Under the pieces are notes generated by a model. The model saw nothing but the letters and a program-made list of their open reading frames with translations, made no database searches and had not been told where the DNA came from. Source: Corella eumyota (lineage: Eukaryota > Chordata > Ascidiacea > Phlebobranchia > Corellidae). From it: a stretch of DNA of 64,000 nucleotides. The stretch covers positions 2,914,001 through 2,978,000 of the forward strand of contig OY720098.1 of assembly GCA_963082875.1 (NCBI GenBank), in the 5' to 3' direction. The translations under genes were made by a program, and so were the position numbers. Of the stretch, positions 13,416 to 25,957 are shown in pieces; the first letter of the stretch is position 1, and each line of letters begins with the position of its first letter.

Positions 13416-13924
13416 AATGCAAAAGGACTTTTCCTGAATATATCAAAAATAAATAAAGAAGGCTTAGAACAGAATTTTTAATGTACAACTTATATTCTGA
13501 AAATAAGGATTGCTTTTAGTCCTTTGTAAAGATCTCTATCAGAGTTGTCCACCAAATGAATGCGAAAAGGGCGGAATGCATAAAAGAAGATTAGGGTGAA
13601 GTTATAAAAATTCCGCAGATCCTCATTTTTAAACTTGGCGGACGGCGCTAATAGAGCTCCTATTGTAAATGGAAGCATAAGTTCCTTTTCAAAAAAAAAC
13701 ATTAAGAAAAACTTTGCATGATAACAAAAAACACGCTTTTTTTTAGATTGGATTTTTTTTCTATTTCTCATGCTGTATTTAATTTATTTTTTGGACTAGT
13801 AAATTTACTTGTATTGGTTTTAAAAAATATTTGAACTTTCTACTGTGCAATATAATATTATTTTTACACTATTACAGATTTATTTAAAATTTACTTTTGT
13901 AACGTAGTAGAGTAATTTGTAAAT
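13416..13924. other. Intergenic stretch between TMEM60-like gene and CPT2
   Basis: Contains poly(A) signals at 13448-13457 and an acceptor-like attacag ending at 13877 ahead of the CPT2 start. A 93-codon open frame on the minus strand (13490-13771) has no start context, splice logic or family motif I can recognise, so it is not called a gene. Confidence 0.5.
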
Positions 13925-16900
13925 ATGAAAATTTTGCTTCAAAAAAGCTGCATTGAAAATGTAAAGGTAATATCCATATGTTATTTTATTATAAACAATA
14001 AGGTTATAATTTATATATAATCATAACAACTATATTTTGTAAACAAAAATATGTGTACATAACCATTAAATTTGCACAATAATAAATACTTGAAAAGTTA
14101 GAAAATTGGTTTTTATTAGATATATAATAAAAGCTATTATAAAAACTATAGTATTATTTATCTATTTTTTATTTGATATTTATTTATAAATAATTTTTTT
14201 CTGTTTAAACAGAAAACTTTTTCTTTTCTTCAAAAAACTGGTTATAGTACAACTTCAGATGAAGTTTTACACAGAAGCAAGTTACAAACTTACCATTTTC
14301 AAAACTGTTTGCCAAGGTCAGTGGTATTTTAGTTCGCAATAATTTAACAATATTGTGATAAAATTAACTGTACATTAAATCTATTAAAATTTACTAATTT
14401 AATAATCTTTGATACTTGTCAATGTCTAATAATGTCTTTAAGACTTAGTTATTTTTTATAGACTGCCTATTCCTAAGTTAGAAGACACAGTTCAGAGATA
14501 TATATCATCAGTAAGGGCATTACAAGGACATCCTAATATCAGTGAAACTCAATTAAAAGATTCGGAAAATGCGATCAAGAATTTTATGGCTAGTGAAGGC
14601 CAAGGTAGGAGATAATAAACAAATTTTAAAAAAACTTCGTTTTAAATATTCAATTTAGATATTGAAAAAAATATTATAAGTTAAATTTTTGTATTTTTAG
14701 GTATTGACAAGGCTCTAAGAGCCGAAAATGCGCGAAACAGTCACACCAGTTATATCACTAAACCCTGGTTTGATATGTACTTGTCAAGTAGATTACCTCT
14801 GCCACTGAATTATAATCCATATATTACATTTAAGAGGGATCCAGTCGATGCTATGAATGACCAGGTAATTAAACTTGTTTATTTATTTTTTGTTGTTTGT
14901 TTATTGTTTATTTTTGAAGGTTACATAGTAATATATAAAATAAAGTTTTAAACAAATCCTAGTAATGTAATGATTTTTTAAAGAATTTTTACTAAAAATG
15001 CTATGTTTTTAAGAAAATTGAGTGTTTTGGCAGGGGTACTTTCTTTTTAACAGCCTAGGTATTTTTCTTAAATAAATTTTGACTAATTATTTTTAACAAC
15101 ATATAGGCTACAAGGTCAACTAATTTAATTGTCTCCGCAATGAGATTTCAAAAAACCTTGAATGCCAGACTTTTAACACCTGAGGTTTTCTACACAAAGG
15201 ACACAGCAAAATCACCTTTCATTCAGAATCTAGTAAAGTAGGTTCAAAATAAATAAAAATTTTGAATATTATATTTCCGAATGGGTTATTTTTAAGCTTA
15301 TAAAGTGGGAATAGGCTACTTCAACTTAAACTAAAGCAGTTTAAGGTTATTAAAGTATGTTTATGAATTTTGACAGTTACAGTTAATAACCCTGCTTATA
15401 TTTTGCATTTTTTTTTCAAAATTTTTTTGCATTTTTTTTTTAATTATGGAATTTTTTTTTAAATGGAATAACTGCTTTGAATGTAGGGTTTTGCCAAATG
15501 CATTGAAGTTGAGATATCTTCCAATGGTGTTAAATGGAGCTTATCCATTAGATATGAGTCAGTTTGCAAACTTGTTTAATTCAACTCGAATACCAAGATT
15601 GAGCAAAGATGAACTTAAAGTCTATCCAGATGCAAAGTAAAATTAAATAACTTTAAAAATAACTTTTTCGAAATTGTTGTGTTATATTATTTTACCTTTT
15701 ACAACTATGTTTAAAGAAATGCCTTTGTCTAAATTTTGTGTTTTTAATACGTAGAAATACATTTTTTGATTTTTTTGAACATTGATGTTTAGGCATATTT
15801 TGGTGATTCGTAATGGTCATTTTTACACAATTGACACACTAAACAATGATGGTAGTATTGTGGAACCATTAAAAATAAAATCAAGTATTAATGAAATATT
15901 GGAAGATAATAGAAATAAACCTGATCATTCAATTGCTTATATGCCAACTACTGAAAGAGACACATGGGCCAAAGTCAGGTAAAGTCTATTTTAATATTTT
16001 TTGAAGTTAAAATCAATTTTTTCTATTAATTTGAAAACTTTTTTTAGAGACCATTTAGTTAACACTGGAAATGAAACTGCTATCGAAAAAATTGATTCTG
16101 CGATTTTCTGCCTTGTTCTTGAAGATTCTTCAGAATGTGAAACAATTAAGGGGAGCACTGATTTGTTTTTACATGGTGATGGTGCCTCCCGATGGTTCGA
16201 TAAAAGCTTTTCATTGATTGTAGCGAAAAATGGGGATACTGCTCTTAACTTCGAGCATGCTTGGGGAGATGGTAAATTTTTTTTTTTGATTTTATTTCTT
16301 TTTAATTTTTCAAAAAAATTTTTGGAAGTAATTTTATGTAAATTTTTTTTTACTTTTCTAGTAGCAATAACTAGTTGATTAAGTTTTTTTTATGAGTTAT
16401 ACCCTAATTGTCAATATGGTTGTAACCCGCAACTAATATTTGCAAGCCCCCCAGAAATGGCAGTTTTTTTTAAGGGCCATGACTGTATATATATCAACCA
16501 TTAAGCTTTGTTATATACAGATGTTACTTAAAAAAATTTTTTTTAATGTTCAAATTTTTCAGGTGTTGCTGTTATGAGATTTTTTAACGAAATCTTTGAT
16601 GATTCAACATTGCAACCAGCAATAAAATATGACAGCACTGAGACAAGTGAAAATAATGTTGAAAGATTAGAATTTTGTGTTGACAGTTTTGCTAAGCATG
16701 AAATAGAGTGAGTATATAAAATTTATAAAAGTTTTCTACTACCTTTTTTAGGTTTTGTCTTGAATGACGTGGCATACTCTATACATAATGGAGCTTAGTG
16801 GATAATTGTTTATTTTATAGGCTTACCAAATAAATAAAACTGCTATTTGGGGTGCGCTGGTAAATTATCACAAGCAAATATTAGTTGAGAGTTGCAACCA

Positions 16901-18661
16901 CATTTAAATGACCAAAATTAAAATTTCGACTATAGTTTGAGCTTATGACTAGTATACTATGAATAAATAGGTACAACTGACAAATAAATTGTGAACTTGT
17001 TTTTATTTTTTTTTATTGTATTTGTATCAATTATATTACAATTATTACTTATGTATTAATAAAGCACAATTATTTTTTGCCACAAAAATTTAGAGAAGCA
17101 AAAAAACGTTACGACACAGTAACTTCCTCTTTAAAAGCTGCTGCGGGAAAAACCGAAAAAATGAATAAAAATTATTTAAAACAAAAAAAAGTTTCACCAG
17201 ACGGGATTATGCAGCTTGCAATACAGGTTTAACAAAAATAATTTGATTTAAATTTATTTATTATTTTATTACTTAGGCTAACTTTACAGCCATACCAAAA
17301 GAGTAATTTTTTCATGAGTTCAATCCCCACTGATCTCAGGCTGTAGCGCTCTTGAGTAAGGCGCTATAAATGGTATGAACTCCTGCTGAGCCAGCACTTA
17401 ATCAGCAGCATAATTATCGTGCAATTATAATCTATAATATCCCAAACTGCTAAAGGCAACTCGAGACTGGGTCGGAGTAACTGATGTTACTCTATGTTTA
17501 AGTCGCGCATTCGACTTTGCCACATCAAGGATAAAGATACATCCAAAAAAAAAATTTTTATGGCAAATGATTTTTTTGTTAATTGGTTTTATCAAGGCTT
17601 TAGGGTTAGTCTTTTAACACAAAGAAGAACATGTTATACAAATAAATAATAATTATAGGTTGGGCATTATAAAATGTATGGCCACCCTGCTGCTACCTAT
17701 GAGTCCTGCAGTACATCAGCTTTTAAACATGGTAGAACTGAAACTATTAGATCATGTACTTTGGAAGCACAAGCTGCTGCTAGAGCCATTACTGAAGGTA
17801 ATGTACCAAAAAAAGATCATATATTTTTTGTTTAAATTTGTTTTTTAGATTTTTTTGATATTTTTTTTATTTGTAGGTACTGCATTACAGTCCAACAATA
17901 AGTTAGAAAATGATGCTGAGTATAGATCAAAAGTTGAAGATTTAATTCGAAAAAGTTGTGATAAACATAACCAGATTACTAAAGAAGCTGCTATGGGTGG
18001 GTTTTATTTTCTAATTATTTTTACAATTTCTTAAACATATTATATTTAACTTGATTTGATAGACATGATAAACAAATATTTATTATTTTGTCAACCTGTT
18101 AATTAAGATATAAATTTAAAGATTTAAAGCTTAGGGAAAATAAGTTAAACTTAGTGACTCTGTTATGCCACCAATTTATGTAACTTCATAAAATAACTTG
18201 CAATAAAATGCACCAAAAAATAGAACTTAATAAATATATTTTATATAGATAACAATAAATGTAATAAATACTATCCAAAAAAAATTCAAAAGTTAGAAAA
18301 TATTACAAACTTTGTTTAAATTCAAAAACTTCAAAATTTAGGTCAAGGTTTTGACCGCCATTTATTTGGAATTCGTAACACTGCTAAAACCGTTCTTGAA
18401 ATACCCGAACCCTCATTTTTTACCGACCCTTGTTACATCACAATGAACCACATTGTTCTTTCGACGTCTACTTTATCCAGTCACGCTGTTGACATGGGGG
18501 GCTTTGCCCCAGTTGTCCCAGATGGGTTTGGAGTAGGTTACGGGGTCAAAGATGAGTTTATAGGTTGTAATATTACTAGTTATGATAGTAGAGATGTTGA
18601 AGGGTTGGTTGATTCCATTTCTTCAGCATTTGATGATATTCATACTGTGTTAAATGGTTAA
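13925..18661 (+). CDS. CPT2: Carnitine O-palmitoyltransferase 2, mitochondrial
   Basis: Inner-membrane enzyme that converts acylcarnitine and CoA to acyl-CoA and carnitine for beta-oxidation. Thirteen exons: 13925-13966, 14213-14316, 14462-14604, 14701-14864, 15107-15237, 15487-15636, 15793-15978, 16048-16271, 16563-16707, 17094-17226, 17659-17797, 17877-17996, 18342-18661; about 666 aa against 658 in human, and the frame closes. Seen: a short basic leader compatible with mitochondrial import; LPIPKLEDTVQRYISSV; HTSYITKPWFDMYLSSRLPL; the catalytic-histidine block FEHAWGDGVAVMRFFNE; YGHPAATYESCSTSAFKHGR-like YKMYGHPAATYESCSTSAF; EAAMGQGFDRHLFGIR; the carnitine-binding STSTLSS; and GFAPVVPDGFGVGY. 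These match human CPT2 block for block. AATAAA is at 18727. The start is chosen as the first ATG giving an open first exon after an acceptor-like site at 13877. Confidence 0.98.
16783..16905 (+). repeat. Dispersed repeat of unknown class, copy 1
   Basis: In CPT2 intron 9. It shares with 47109-47234 the blocks cataatggagctt, aaataaataaaactgct and caaatatt...gagttgc, in the same order. No terminal repeats or Pol III boxes could be seen, so the class is open. Confidence 0.6.
17313..17555 (+). repeat. SINE family 1 copy, head truncated
   Basis: In CPT2 intron 10. It starts inside the tRNA-like head at box B (gagttcaatccccactgatc) and runs to the cacatcaaggataaagatac tail with a following A-run. 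It is well conserved, hence fairly recent. Confidence 0.88.
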
Positions 18662-20999
18662 ACTTTGATGCTTTAATTTAATAGAAATACTATAATTTAT
18701 TTTTTTAATTTTTCTATAATTTAGTTAATAAAAGTTTTAGTAAATATTAAATAAGAAAATTCAGTGTTTAAAAAATAACATCTTTATTAGTTCAATCTAT
18801 ATTTTTGATTTAAAGATGTTTATCTACTATTATTTAAAATATGTAATAATATACTAATGTTATGTTTAAAATATGCATGTAGGAACAATTTCTGTTAAAA
18901 GTTCAGTTTTCTTAATTAATCTCTGCTGTGCATTTCAAAAATTTATAATCTATATTATACATAGTTCGTCTATCTCGTATAAGTTATGAAATTTGCAGTA
19001 ATTTTTGTTAAACTTGTACCTCATTACAAAACATACATTAAAAATTAGACATATTGTTTCTTGTATTTACTTATATATCTATTAATAAATTTAAAAAAAT
19101 CAGTTTCTTTTTATACCTTTTCAAAGAATAGAATTCAGATTATTGAAATTCTAATATATTGAGAAATTTTATGATCTTTAAACAAACTGTGCTTTTTTGA
19201 AGTTGGGGTTAAAATAAATATTGACAAAATCTCTCTAAACGTATATCATTAACCTGGACAATAAATATAAGTAAATAAGGTTAAGCACCTGACGTATGAC
19301 GTATTCTTACGCACGCACGTCCAAACTATATTTAGTTAGCAACTTATTCTTAGATAGAAAATTTATTACTTGATATTTGTATTGGGTATTATTTGACCGG
19401 TTTATAGTTATATATAGAACGAAACTAGATAAGTAAATATATTAAGTTGAGTGATCTTTTTTGTTGTATAATGGTCATCAACAAAAATGTGTATTGGTGT
19501 AATTTAAAACTGACGTTTATAGGTAGCCTAATGATCTTATTAGAATGATATAACAGCTCAGTTACGAATCAGGTTAAGTACATAGACTTGTACAGCATAT
19601 GTGTGGGGCACTTAATACCACGTATTTTTTAGAATTTTTTGTTTGTTTTAATTACTTTTTCTCAATGGCCCACGTAGAATTTTTTTATTTTTTGTGTTCC
19701 CAAACGACATTTTTTATTACTTTTAAGTTGCACCCACATATATTTTTTATTTAATTTATTAACTTTTTGGCAGGTAATTTTTATATTACTCATTGCTAAT
19801 ACGAATTAGATTAAGGTTTATTGCAAATCAAACATAAAAACAATTGGTGGAAAATTTTAAATCAAATAGAATCACATAGAATATTTTTTCGTAATTTTAA
19901 GAAAAAAATAACAATAAATTTTACGAAACTTTAAACTATATTTAAATTAACTCGTAAAAAAGCAAAAAAGTTTTTTTTTTTAAAAACTTTAAAAAACACT
20001 TTGCTTTTATGTTAAATAGAATGATAAATTATTTTTTTGGAATTCTAAGGAAAAACGACCTAAAATTTTATGAAACTTCAAACTTTATTTAAATTAACTA
20101 ATAATTAAGCATAAAAATTTTTTCTCATAAATTAAAAAAAAAAATTGTTTTTATATTAAATAGATTAACATTACCTTTTTTGTAATTCTAAGAAAAAAAA
20201 TACATAAATTTTTATATTCATTATTTAAATTTACTAATAAAAAAAAATGTTTTTTTCTGGGAAATTAAGACATACTATTTTTTACCTAATTCTTAGCTTG
20301 AAATGTGTAATTAAGGTTTTATCAGTTGTTTACTTTTATTGAAATTGTGTAATTACGCCGTGACCCGATATAAGAACCTTTAATGTTAATAAAGTACACA
20401 CCAAATATTGATGTATTGTTTGTTTTTAAATGTTGATCTTAATAGTTTCATGTACGTCACATATTATCTAGAAGTTCGAAAAGGGCACAAAAATAAAATA
20501 TGAAAAAGGTTTTTTGAAGTTTGGTTTCGGTATTTTTATTTATGCATTTAAATTGTTAATGTAGAAAGTAACAAGTCGGACAAGATAATCCGACTTTCTA
20601 TATAATTGGTTGTAATAGTATTGCCTTGCTGTGAACCCCGTTTTTGGTAGTATTGTTTAAATAACTTCTACTTTTTTGATAGTTTTGTAACATTTTCTTA
20701 TTCATTTTTGCCTAGCATTTAGTTTTTTGCTGACTAAAAATATTTCAACGCACTGAAAACTTTAAACTTTTCTTTAAATACAGTGTTTAAATATTTTGAT
20801 TTATTCCCTTTATAACTTGATGATTGTACAAATCAATACAAAATAAGTAAAATACGATAAAAAAAGGAAGTTAAACTTAAACAAAAAAATAATTAATAAG
20901 TTAATATAACACCGTTATAAAAATAAATAAATAAATATATATAATATATTATGTAAGATCAATAACATGTTGAAGAAATGTTGTGAATAACACAAGTAT
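18662..20999. other. Intergenic stretch downstream of CPT2
   Basis: AT-rich and without recognisable exons. It holds the CPT2 3' UTR with AATAAA at 18727, a diverged tandem repeat at about 19864-20270, and then the 3' flank of the minus-strand secreted-protein gene ending at 21001. Confidence 0.5.
19864..20270. repeat. Diverged tandem repeat, about 150-bp unit, three copies
   Basis: Units begin aaataga at 19864, 20014 and 20158 (spacing 150 and 144). Each carries in order a gtaatt-taagaaaaa block, an aaatttta-cgaaact block and an atttaaattaact block. The third unit is shorter. No coding or Pol III signal is seen. Confidence 0.65.
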
Positions 21000-21000
21000 T

Positions 21001-22404
21001 TTAAATATCAATTAAAATAGTATCTTTTGATAAATTTATTTTTATTTTGTCCAATGTGAACTGCAAATAAGTGTAGATATCTCGACTGAACAGTCCACAA
21101 GTTTCTTTTCGAGATTTTGGCAAGGCTTTTGATAGTTTTTTGTTTGCAAATTTTCCTATACAATTTTCAACAAAATCTTCGCCCTTAAACATATTTAGTT
21201 GTAATTCTAAATAGGAGTCTTTAAAAAGAAGAAATAAATTTGTAGCTTTTTAATTAACTTATATAAAATATTGTTAATATTATTCTATAGTTAAAAAACT
21301 ATGTTTTTTACCATTATTAGCATGTATTTTTACCGTAATAAAATTGCCCACAAATGATTGCAATAACTTGATTGCGTCAAGTTCAGAAAGTTTAATGCAA
21401 GATTCGTTTAATGAAAACGAGTCGCATGGGCCTCTGAGTAAACGCTAAAAAAAAACTTTAAATAAAAATAAACTATAATAATGCTAAAAAAAAATTTATG
21501 TGGATTCAAAAAAAATTAAATAAAAAATAAAACAACTTTAATTTAATTTTTCTATAAAAACTTTTAAAAACTTGGATATTTCGCATTTAAAAAAAATGAA
21601 TGTTAAAACTAGTACACAAATGCACATATAAAACTTTAGTATAGCTTAGTTTATTTAACATAAATCACACCTTAACTTTAAAGATTTAGTATAGGTAAAC
21701 TAGCTTTTAAATTAATATTTTACCTGCAAATGCCTGGTCCTTCTTCGTCTGTTGTTTTCCATTACACAATTTTGCATAAGAACATTCTGCATATTAATAT
21801 ATCAGGTGTTGGTTTATTAAAATATGTGAACCATAAACTAATGTGTACTCACGTGTTCCACCGAATGTAATAAAGAACCCGCGGTTTGGTACCATCTAAT
21901 CAATCTATATGTGTCTACAGCTAACTTTATTAAATTTTTACTGGTCTTGTTTTTAATTTTATAAGTCTTGGGAATTCTTAATTTTCCACGTAAAAATATA
22001 TTTTTTGTTTTCTTTTTTGTAACTTTTTGCTGGACAATTAAGAAAAAAAATATTTAAAAAAATATTAAAAAAAAAATTTGATTTTAATACAAGCAAAAAT
22101 TAATTGGATTAAAATTCGTAATTTTTTTATATATTTTATACGTTGAACTTACTAGGAACAAATTTATTCCAGAAAAGTCTCTCGACAATGTATCACCCAT
22201 ATTTAAAAATTGATTTTGATATTCGTTTAAAATAAAATTTTGGTTTGATTCTATATATGCAAAAGCTTTTCGGCATTGCCTTTTTGAACAATTTCTTCCC
22301 AATTTTTTTGAAAACTTAGCTTCCAAAATCGTAGTCTTAATGCATATTAAAATCCATAATAATAATAAAACTTTAAACTTTGTTAAAATAATACAAGGGC
22401 TCAT
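21001..22404 (-). CDS. Small secreted seven-cysteine helical protein, paralogue A (unrecognised)
   Basis: I do not recognise this family. Exons 22153-22404, 21853-22029, 21724-21786, 21334-21444 and 21001-21183 give about 261 aa, with every intron in phase 0. Seen: a signal peptide (VLLLLWILICIKTTILEA), then a basic, lysine-rich protein with seven cysteines (NCSKRQC; QNC; GPC; ESC; ENC; TCGLF). Predicted amphipathic helices are KAFAYIESNQNFILNEYQNQ, KNLIKLAVDTYRLIRWYQTA, LSELDAIQLLQSFVG and GLFSRDIYTYLQFTLDKI. An alternative last junction (donor after 21312, acceptor before 21218, phase 1) also stays open and has the better pyrimidine tract; the phase-0 choice agrees with the paralogue at 23099-24257. 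The arrangement recalls helical cytokine genes; that is inference only. Confidence 0.8.
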
Positions 22405-23098
22405 TTTAAGTTGTCTACAACTTCGACTTTACTTGAAATTGATTTTATGTGGCGCAGAGCCACACTATTTATACTTTAGTCTAATGCAATAAAACTTAGT
22501 CAATAACCACCAACTTGTTTACGAGAGTTAAATTCTATTTGTTAACTCGTTAATAATAATGTTAGACGAGGTTTGTTCTAGTGCGTAAAAATGTGACGTT
22601 TTACCTATATTTTGACCTGTTTGTTTTCCTATTAAATAATAAATGAAGTATGGCCTATTGACCTAAAACTTTTTTTAAAAACGCAAAGTCATTAACAACA
22701 ATAAAATAAAAATGTTGAAAATTTTTTGGTTTTGTAAAAAGATAAAAAGTCTGTATCAGATACTCTTAAATTTAAGAAATTGTTTTACTTTTCATGTAAT
22801 TGTATTTTTTAAAAGTTATTTTTTTTCTTTTAATGTTTATAATGAATTGCACAACGACAAATAAACAAAAAAAAATTTAATCCCTTAAAAAATTTTATAT
22901 AAATAAATAAACAAATTTAAAAAAATTTAAAATAAATAAAAAATGAATAGAATAAAGTTACTATACATATAAATAAAAAAAAGTAGAAAGTTATTTAAAA
23001 AATGGCAGTGTTTTGTAATAAATATGCTTTAATCAGTCAAATACATTTCAATAAAAATCATTTTTTATTAAAATATAGTTTCGTTATTTTGTGTTAAT
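22405..23098. other. Spacer between the two secreted-protein paralogues
   Basis: Carries the promoter and 5' UTR of the gene starting at 22404 and the 3' UTR of the gene ending at 23099. A TATA-like sequence (minus strand of ctatttatactttag, near 22470) lies about 65 bp upstream of the ATG at 22404. Nothing else is seen. Confidence 0.5.
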
Positions 23099-24257
23099 TT
23101 ATGCTGGTAACTCAATTACGTTTACAGAATCCTGTAATTTATTATAAAAGTTATCTCTAAATAGTCCACAAGAATATTCTTTTTTTTTCAAAATTTTTCT
23201 AATTTTATTTATTTCTTTGTTTTGCTTTTTCTTCTTATAAATACATTGCATTATAAGATCGTCCTATATAAAAAAAAATTAGTGTTTAAAAAAAGATTTA
23301 TAACAAGAAATAGAAAATTAGTTAAAAATTAAATTAAAAATCAGATATTTAACCTACTTACATTTTTAAAATTGTCGTTTACAACATGGAAAGATTTTAA
23401 AAGTTTTTTCGCGCTTTCAATGTAATAAGAAACACACTGTTTTTGTAGCGAGTTTGGACCGCACGGACCAGATTTTACCTCGTGAAATATTTGTCTTTTG
23501 TTTCGATTTGAAGTGGTACAATCCTAAAGATATAAAAATTAGTTTAAAATACGATGCAAATAAAAACAACTACTAAATTTAATTTTGAAAAAGTTTTATA
23601 ATCTTTTTTTAACTTACAAGTCCAGTTTCTTGTGGTAGTATATCTTGAACTTGTTTATAGAATTCCATGAGTCTGTAAGTATTTACTGCTAGTTGAACTA
23701 ATTTATTTGTAGATTTGCTTTTTATTTTGTACTTGTTTGGAATTTTTAACTTTTTTTGCTGGAATATCTTTTTTGTTATTCTTTTGGTGGTCGAGTTGGA
23801 CTGCAAACAAAATAAAAACGCTTAAAAATTATTTTATGCAATCTTTTTATTTAACTTTTTAAATACAAGGTTACGATATTAAAAACCTAAATCGCTATAA
23901 GACTGCGGTTACATCAAGGATAAACTAAAAACATTAAACACTTTTTAATATATGTTTAATTACTAATATTTGTTAACAGAACAATTTAAATGCTATTTTA
24001 TTCACCAGTGAGATTTTGTAGTTTTGTCCTAACAGAAATTGTATTTCTGATAACTTCTTTTGAAAATCGGCGAGCAGAAAAGTCTTATTCGTATCCAGAT
24101 CATTTAACGTTTTCTTGCAAAGCTTTTTTAGGCATTTTTTAGTAAACTTTTTACTCTTTGTTGCACTTGTGCCGCTAATGTATAAAAGTACACAAAAAAA
24201 CGCCAGCCAAAAGATCGTAGCTGAATTTTTGTAAAGGCTAAGACTAGATAATTTCAT
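23099..24257 (-). CDS. Small secreted seven-cysteine helical protein, paralogue B (unrecognised)
   Basis: Tandem paralogue of the gene at 21001-22404, same strand. Four exons (24006-24257, 23618-23800, 23362-23523, 23099-23263), all phase 0, give about 253 aa. Exon 1 is 252 bp in both genes. Seen: a signal peptide (IFWLAFFCVLLYISGTSA) and seven cysteines at the same alignment positions (KKCLKKLC; DC; GPC; KQC; MQC; SCGLF). The shared core is IFQQKKLKIPNKYKIK and LVQLAVNTYRLMEFYKQ, against IFLRGKLRIPKTYKIK and LIKLAVDTYRLIRWYQ in A. One NST N-glycosylation sequon lies at the start of exon 2. Each exon encodes one predicted amphipathic helix, which would fit a four-helix bundle. No receptor, ligand or named family can be assigned from sequence alone. 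A longer-lived alternative is a non-cytokine secreted effector. Confidence 0.83.
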
Positions 24258-25957
24258 TTTTAATACTTCTATATATTTTAATCCAAGTATTAAGATATTA
24301 TATATTTTGTAATTATGAAATATGATAAAAATTGTGCTTTTATAAGGTTAAGGTTTGCATATAATCGTTTGGCTTGTACGAAAAAAGATTATCATTTTCT
24401 GTTTTCGCTTCTAAAAAAAGGAAAAATTTCCCTATTGTTCGGTAGATCGTTGTTGTCATTCGGTCAGCGAATCTGAAATATTTGCTTAATTGTTAAGTGC
24501 TTGATTTTACTGTCGTGAATAAATTTTCCCCACTTTCCTCAAGTCAAATGTTATTTGAAAATGCATAAATTTCGGTCTGAACCGTAAAAGTTATTTATAA
24601 TTTTTTTTTGACAGTTTACCAAAAAAAAATAACAGTTCTCAAAAAAAAATTATATCAAATTAAAATTGATAAATTTCACTGTCTTTAAATTATATCAATT
24701 TAATTGTAAATTTTTTTTTACTATTTATTGTGTATTTTTTTGACTAACAAGTCCTTAAATTCATTTAAGGTTGTGTCTATTTGTTTAAGATTTACTGGCC
24801 TTTACATGTTAGATTTGGATATCATTTTTTGTGTTTTAAGGGTAACAACAGACTTTAAAAAAGCAGGCTTTTAAATAAACATATAAGAAAAAAAAAATTA
24901 TGAAAGAGCAATTGGTCATTATTTATTTGTTCGAATACAATTAGCAATAGGGTAAAATTTTAGGCATCGAAATTTTTTATTTTTTTATATTTCATATTTA
25001 CACTAAACAAACAGAAATCGGAGTTTATAATATCACTACGCAAACACAATCAATCCCCTTGTAGCGTAAAATTTGTTCGACTAAAAATAGTTTTAATTTC
25101 TATTTTTGACACTGTAAATTATTGAATCCGGAACTGTTGGATTTGCTGAAAAACAAAACGTTTTTATTTAGATTTTTACATCTCTTCTACATATGCTTAA
25201 ACATTATAAGGGGCCTCTAAATATACGCTTTAACAGGATATGTAAAAGCCTAATTAACTACATATGACGTCATATATTGGATTTTTCACGATAACTTAAA
25301 AATTCAGGAAGACTAATATTTACATCCTTACCGCATAGGCTCATGCTGTAATAATAATAATATTGTGGTCACGTGACGTTGGGTCTGTGACATCAGATTT
25401 TATGATGACAAGTCGTTACGGAATTTTAAATTATAGATAGACATGTGGTTGTTAAATAAACCAAACGTAAGATGCGACGAACAAGTTTCCGGCTATATTT
25501 TGCTTCATTTTAATCGATCCGGTTTCTAGCAGGTATAATACAGGTTTAAATATAAACACCAAATCAACAAGCAAAATACAAAGTGAAATAAGTCGAGCAA
25601 TTTGTGGCTCGGTTTATTGACAATTTATATTTTTGATCTTTCGGTGTAATAAATATATTTGTCAAAAATAAAAACATTTTTGAGGGGATTTTAAGATACT
25701 AAAGCCAACAAATATTGCCAATTTGTATTTGAATATTCAATACTTTTATTCGGCATTTTAGTGGGTTTAAAACGACAAAAAATATTAAAAATTATAATAC
25801 AAAATAAAAATTTTAATCAATGTTAAAAATCGATTATATATTTAATTAATGGGTTAAAATTGGACATTAAATTTTCACCCTAATATTTGTTAAAAATGGT
25901 TTTTAAGAGATACATTGTTTTTAAAAACAAATATTTCATTAAAGGTATTTTAAAATT
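24258..25957. other. Intergenic stretch upstream of paralogue B
   Basis: No exon is visible. A 14-bp palindromic CRE (atatgacgtcatat) is at 25262-25275 and a palindromic E-box (gtcacgtgac) at 25368-25377, about 1.0-1.1 kb upstream of the ATG at 24257. The right end is the 3' flank of the tetraspan gene that stops at 25958. Confidence 0.5.
25262..25377. promoter_or_regulatory. Palindromic CRE and E-box about 0.1 kb apart
   Basis: Perfect palindromes atatgacgtcatat (25262-25275, core TGACGTCA) and gtcacgtgac (25368-25377, core CACGTG). These are the consensus half-site pairs for CREB/ATF and for bHLH-ZIP factors respectively. Their target is unproven; the closest upstream-facing gene is the minus-strand secreted protein starting at 24257. 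Confidence 0.45.

Noticed and set aside
13490-13771. 93-codon open frame on the minus strand between the TMEM60-like gene and CPT2
   Set aside because: No start context, no splice partners and no recognisable domain; composition matches AT-rich spacer apart from a short GC-richer patch.
21001-24257. IL-17 or vanabin identity for the secreted pair
   Set aside because: The cysteine number, spacing and helical character fit neither the IL-17 cystine-knot pattern nor the many-cysteine vanabins.
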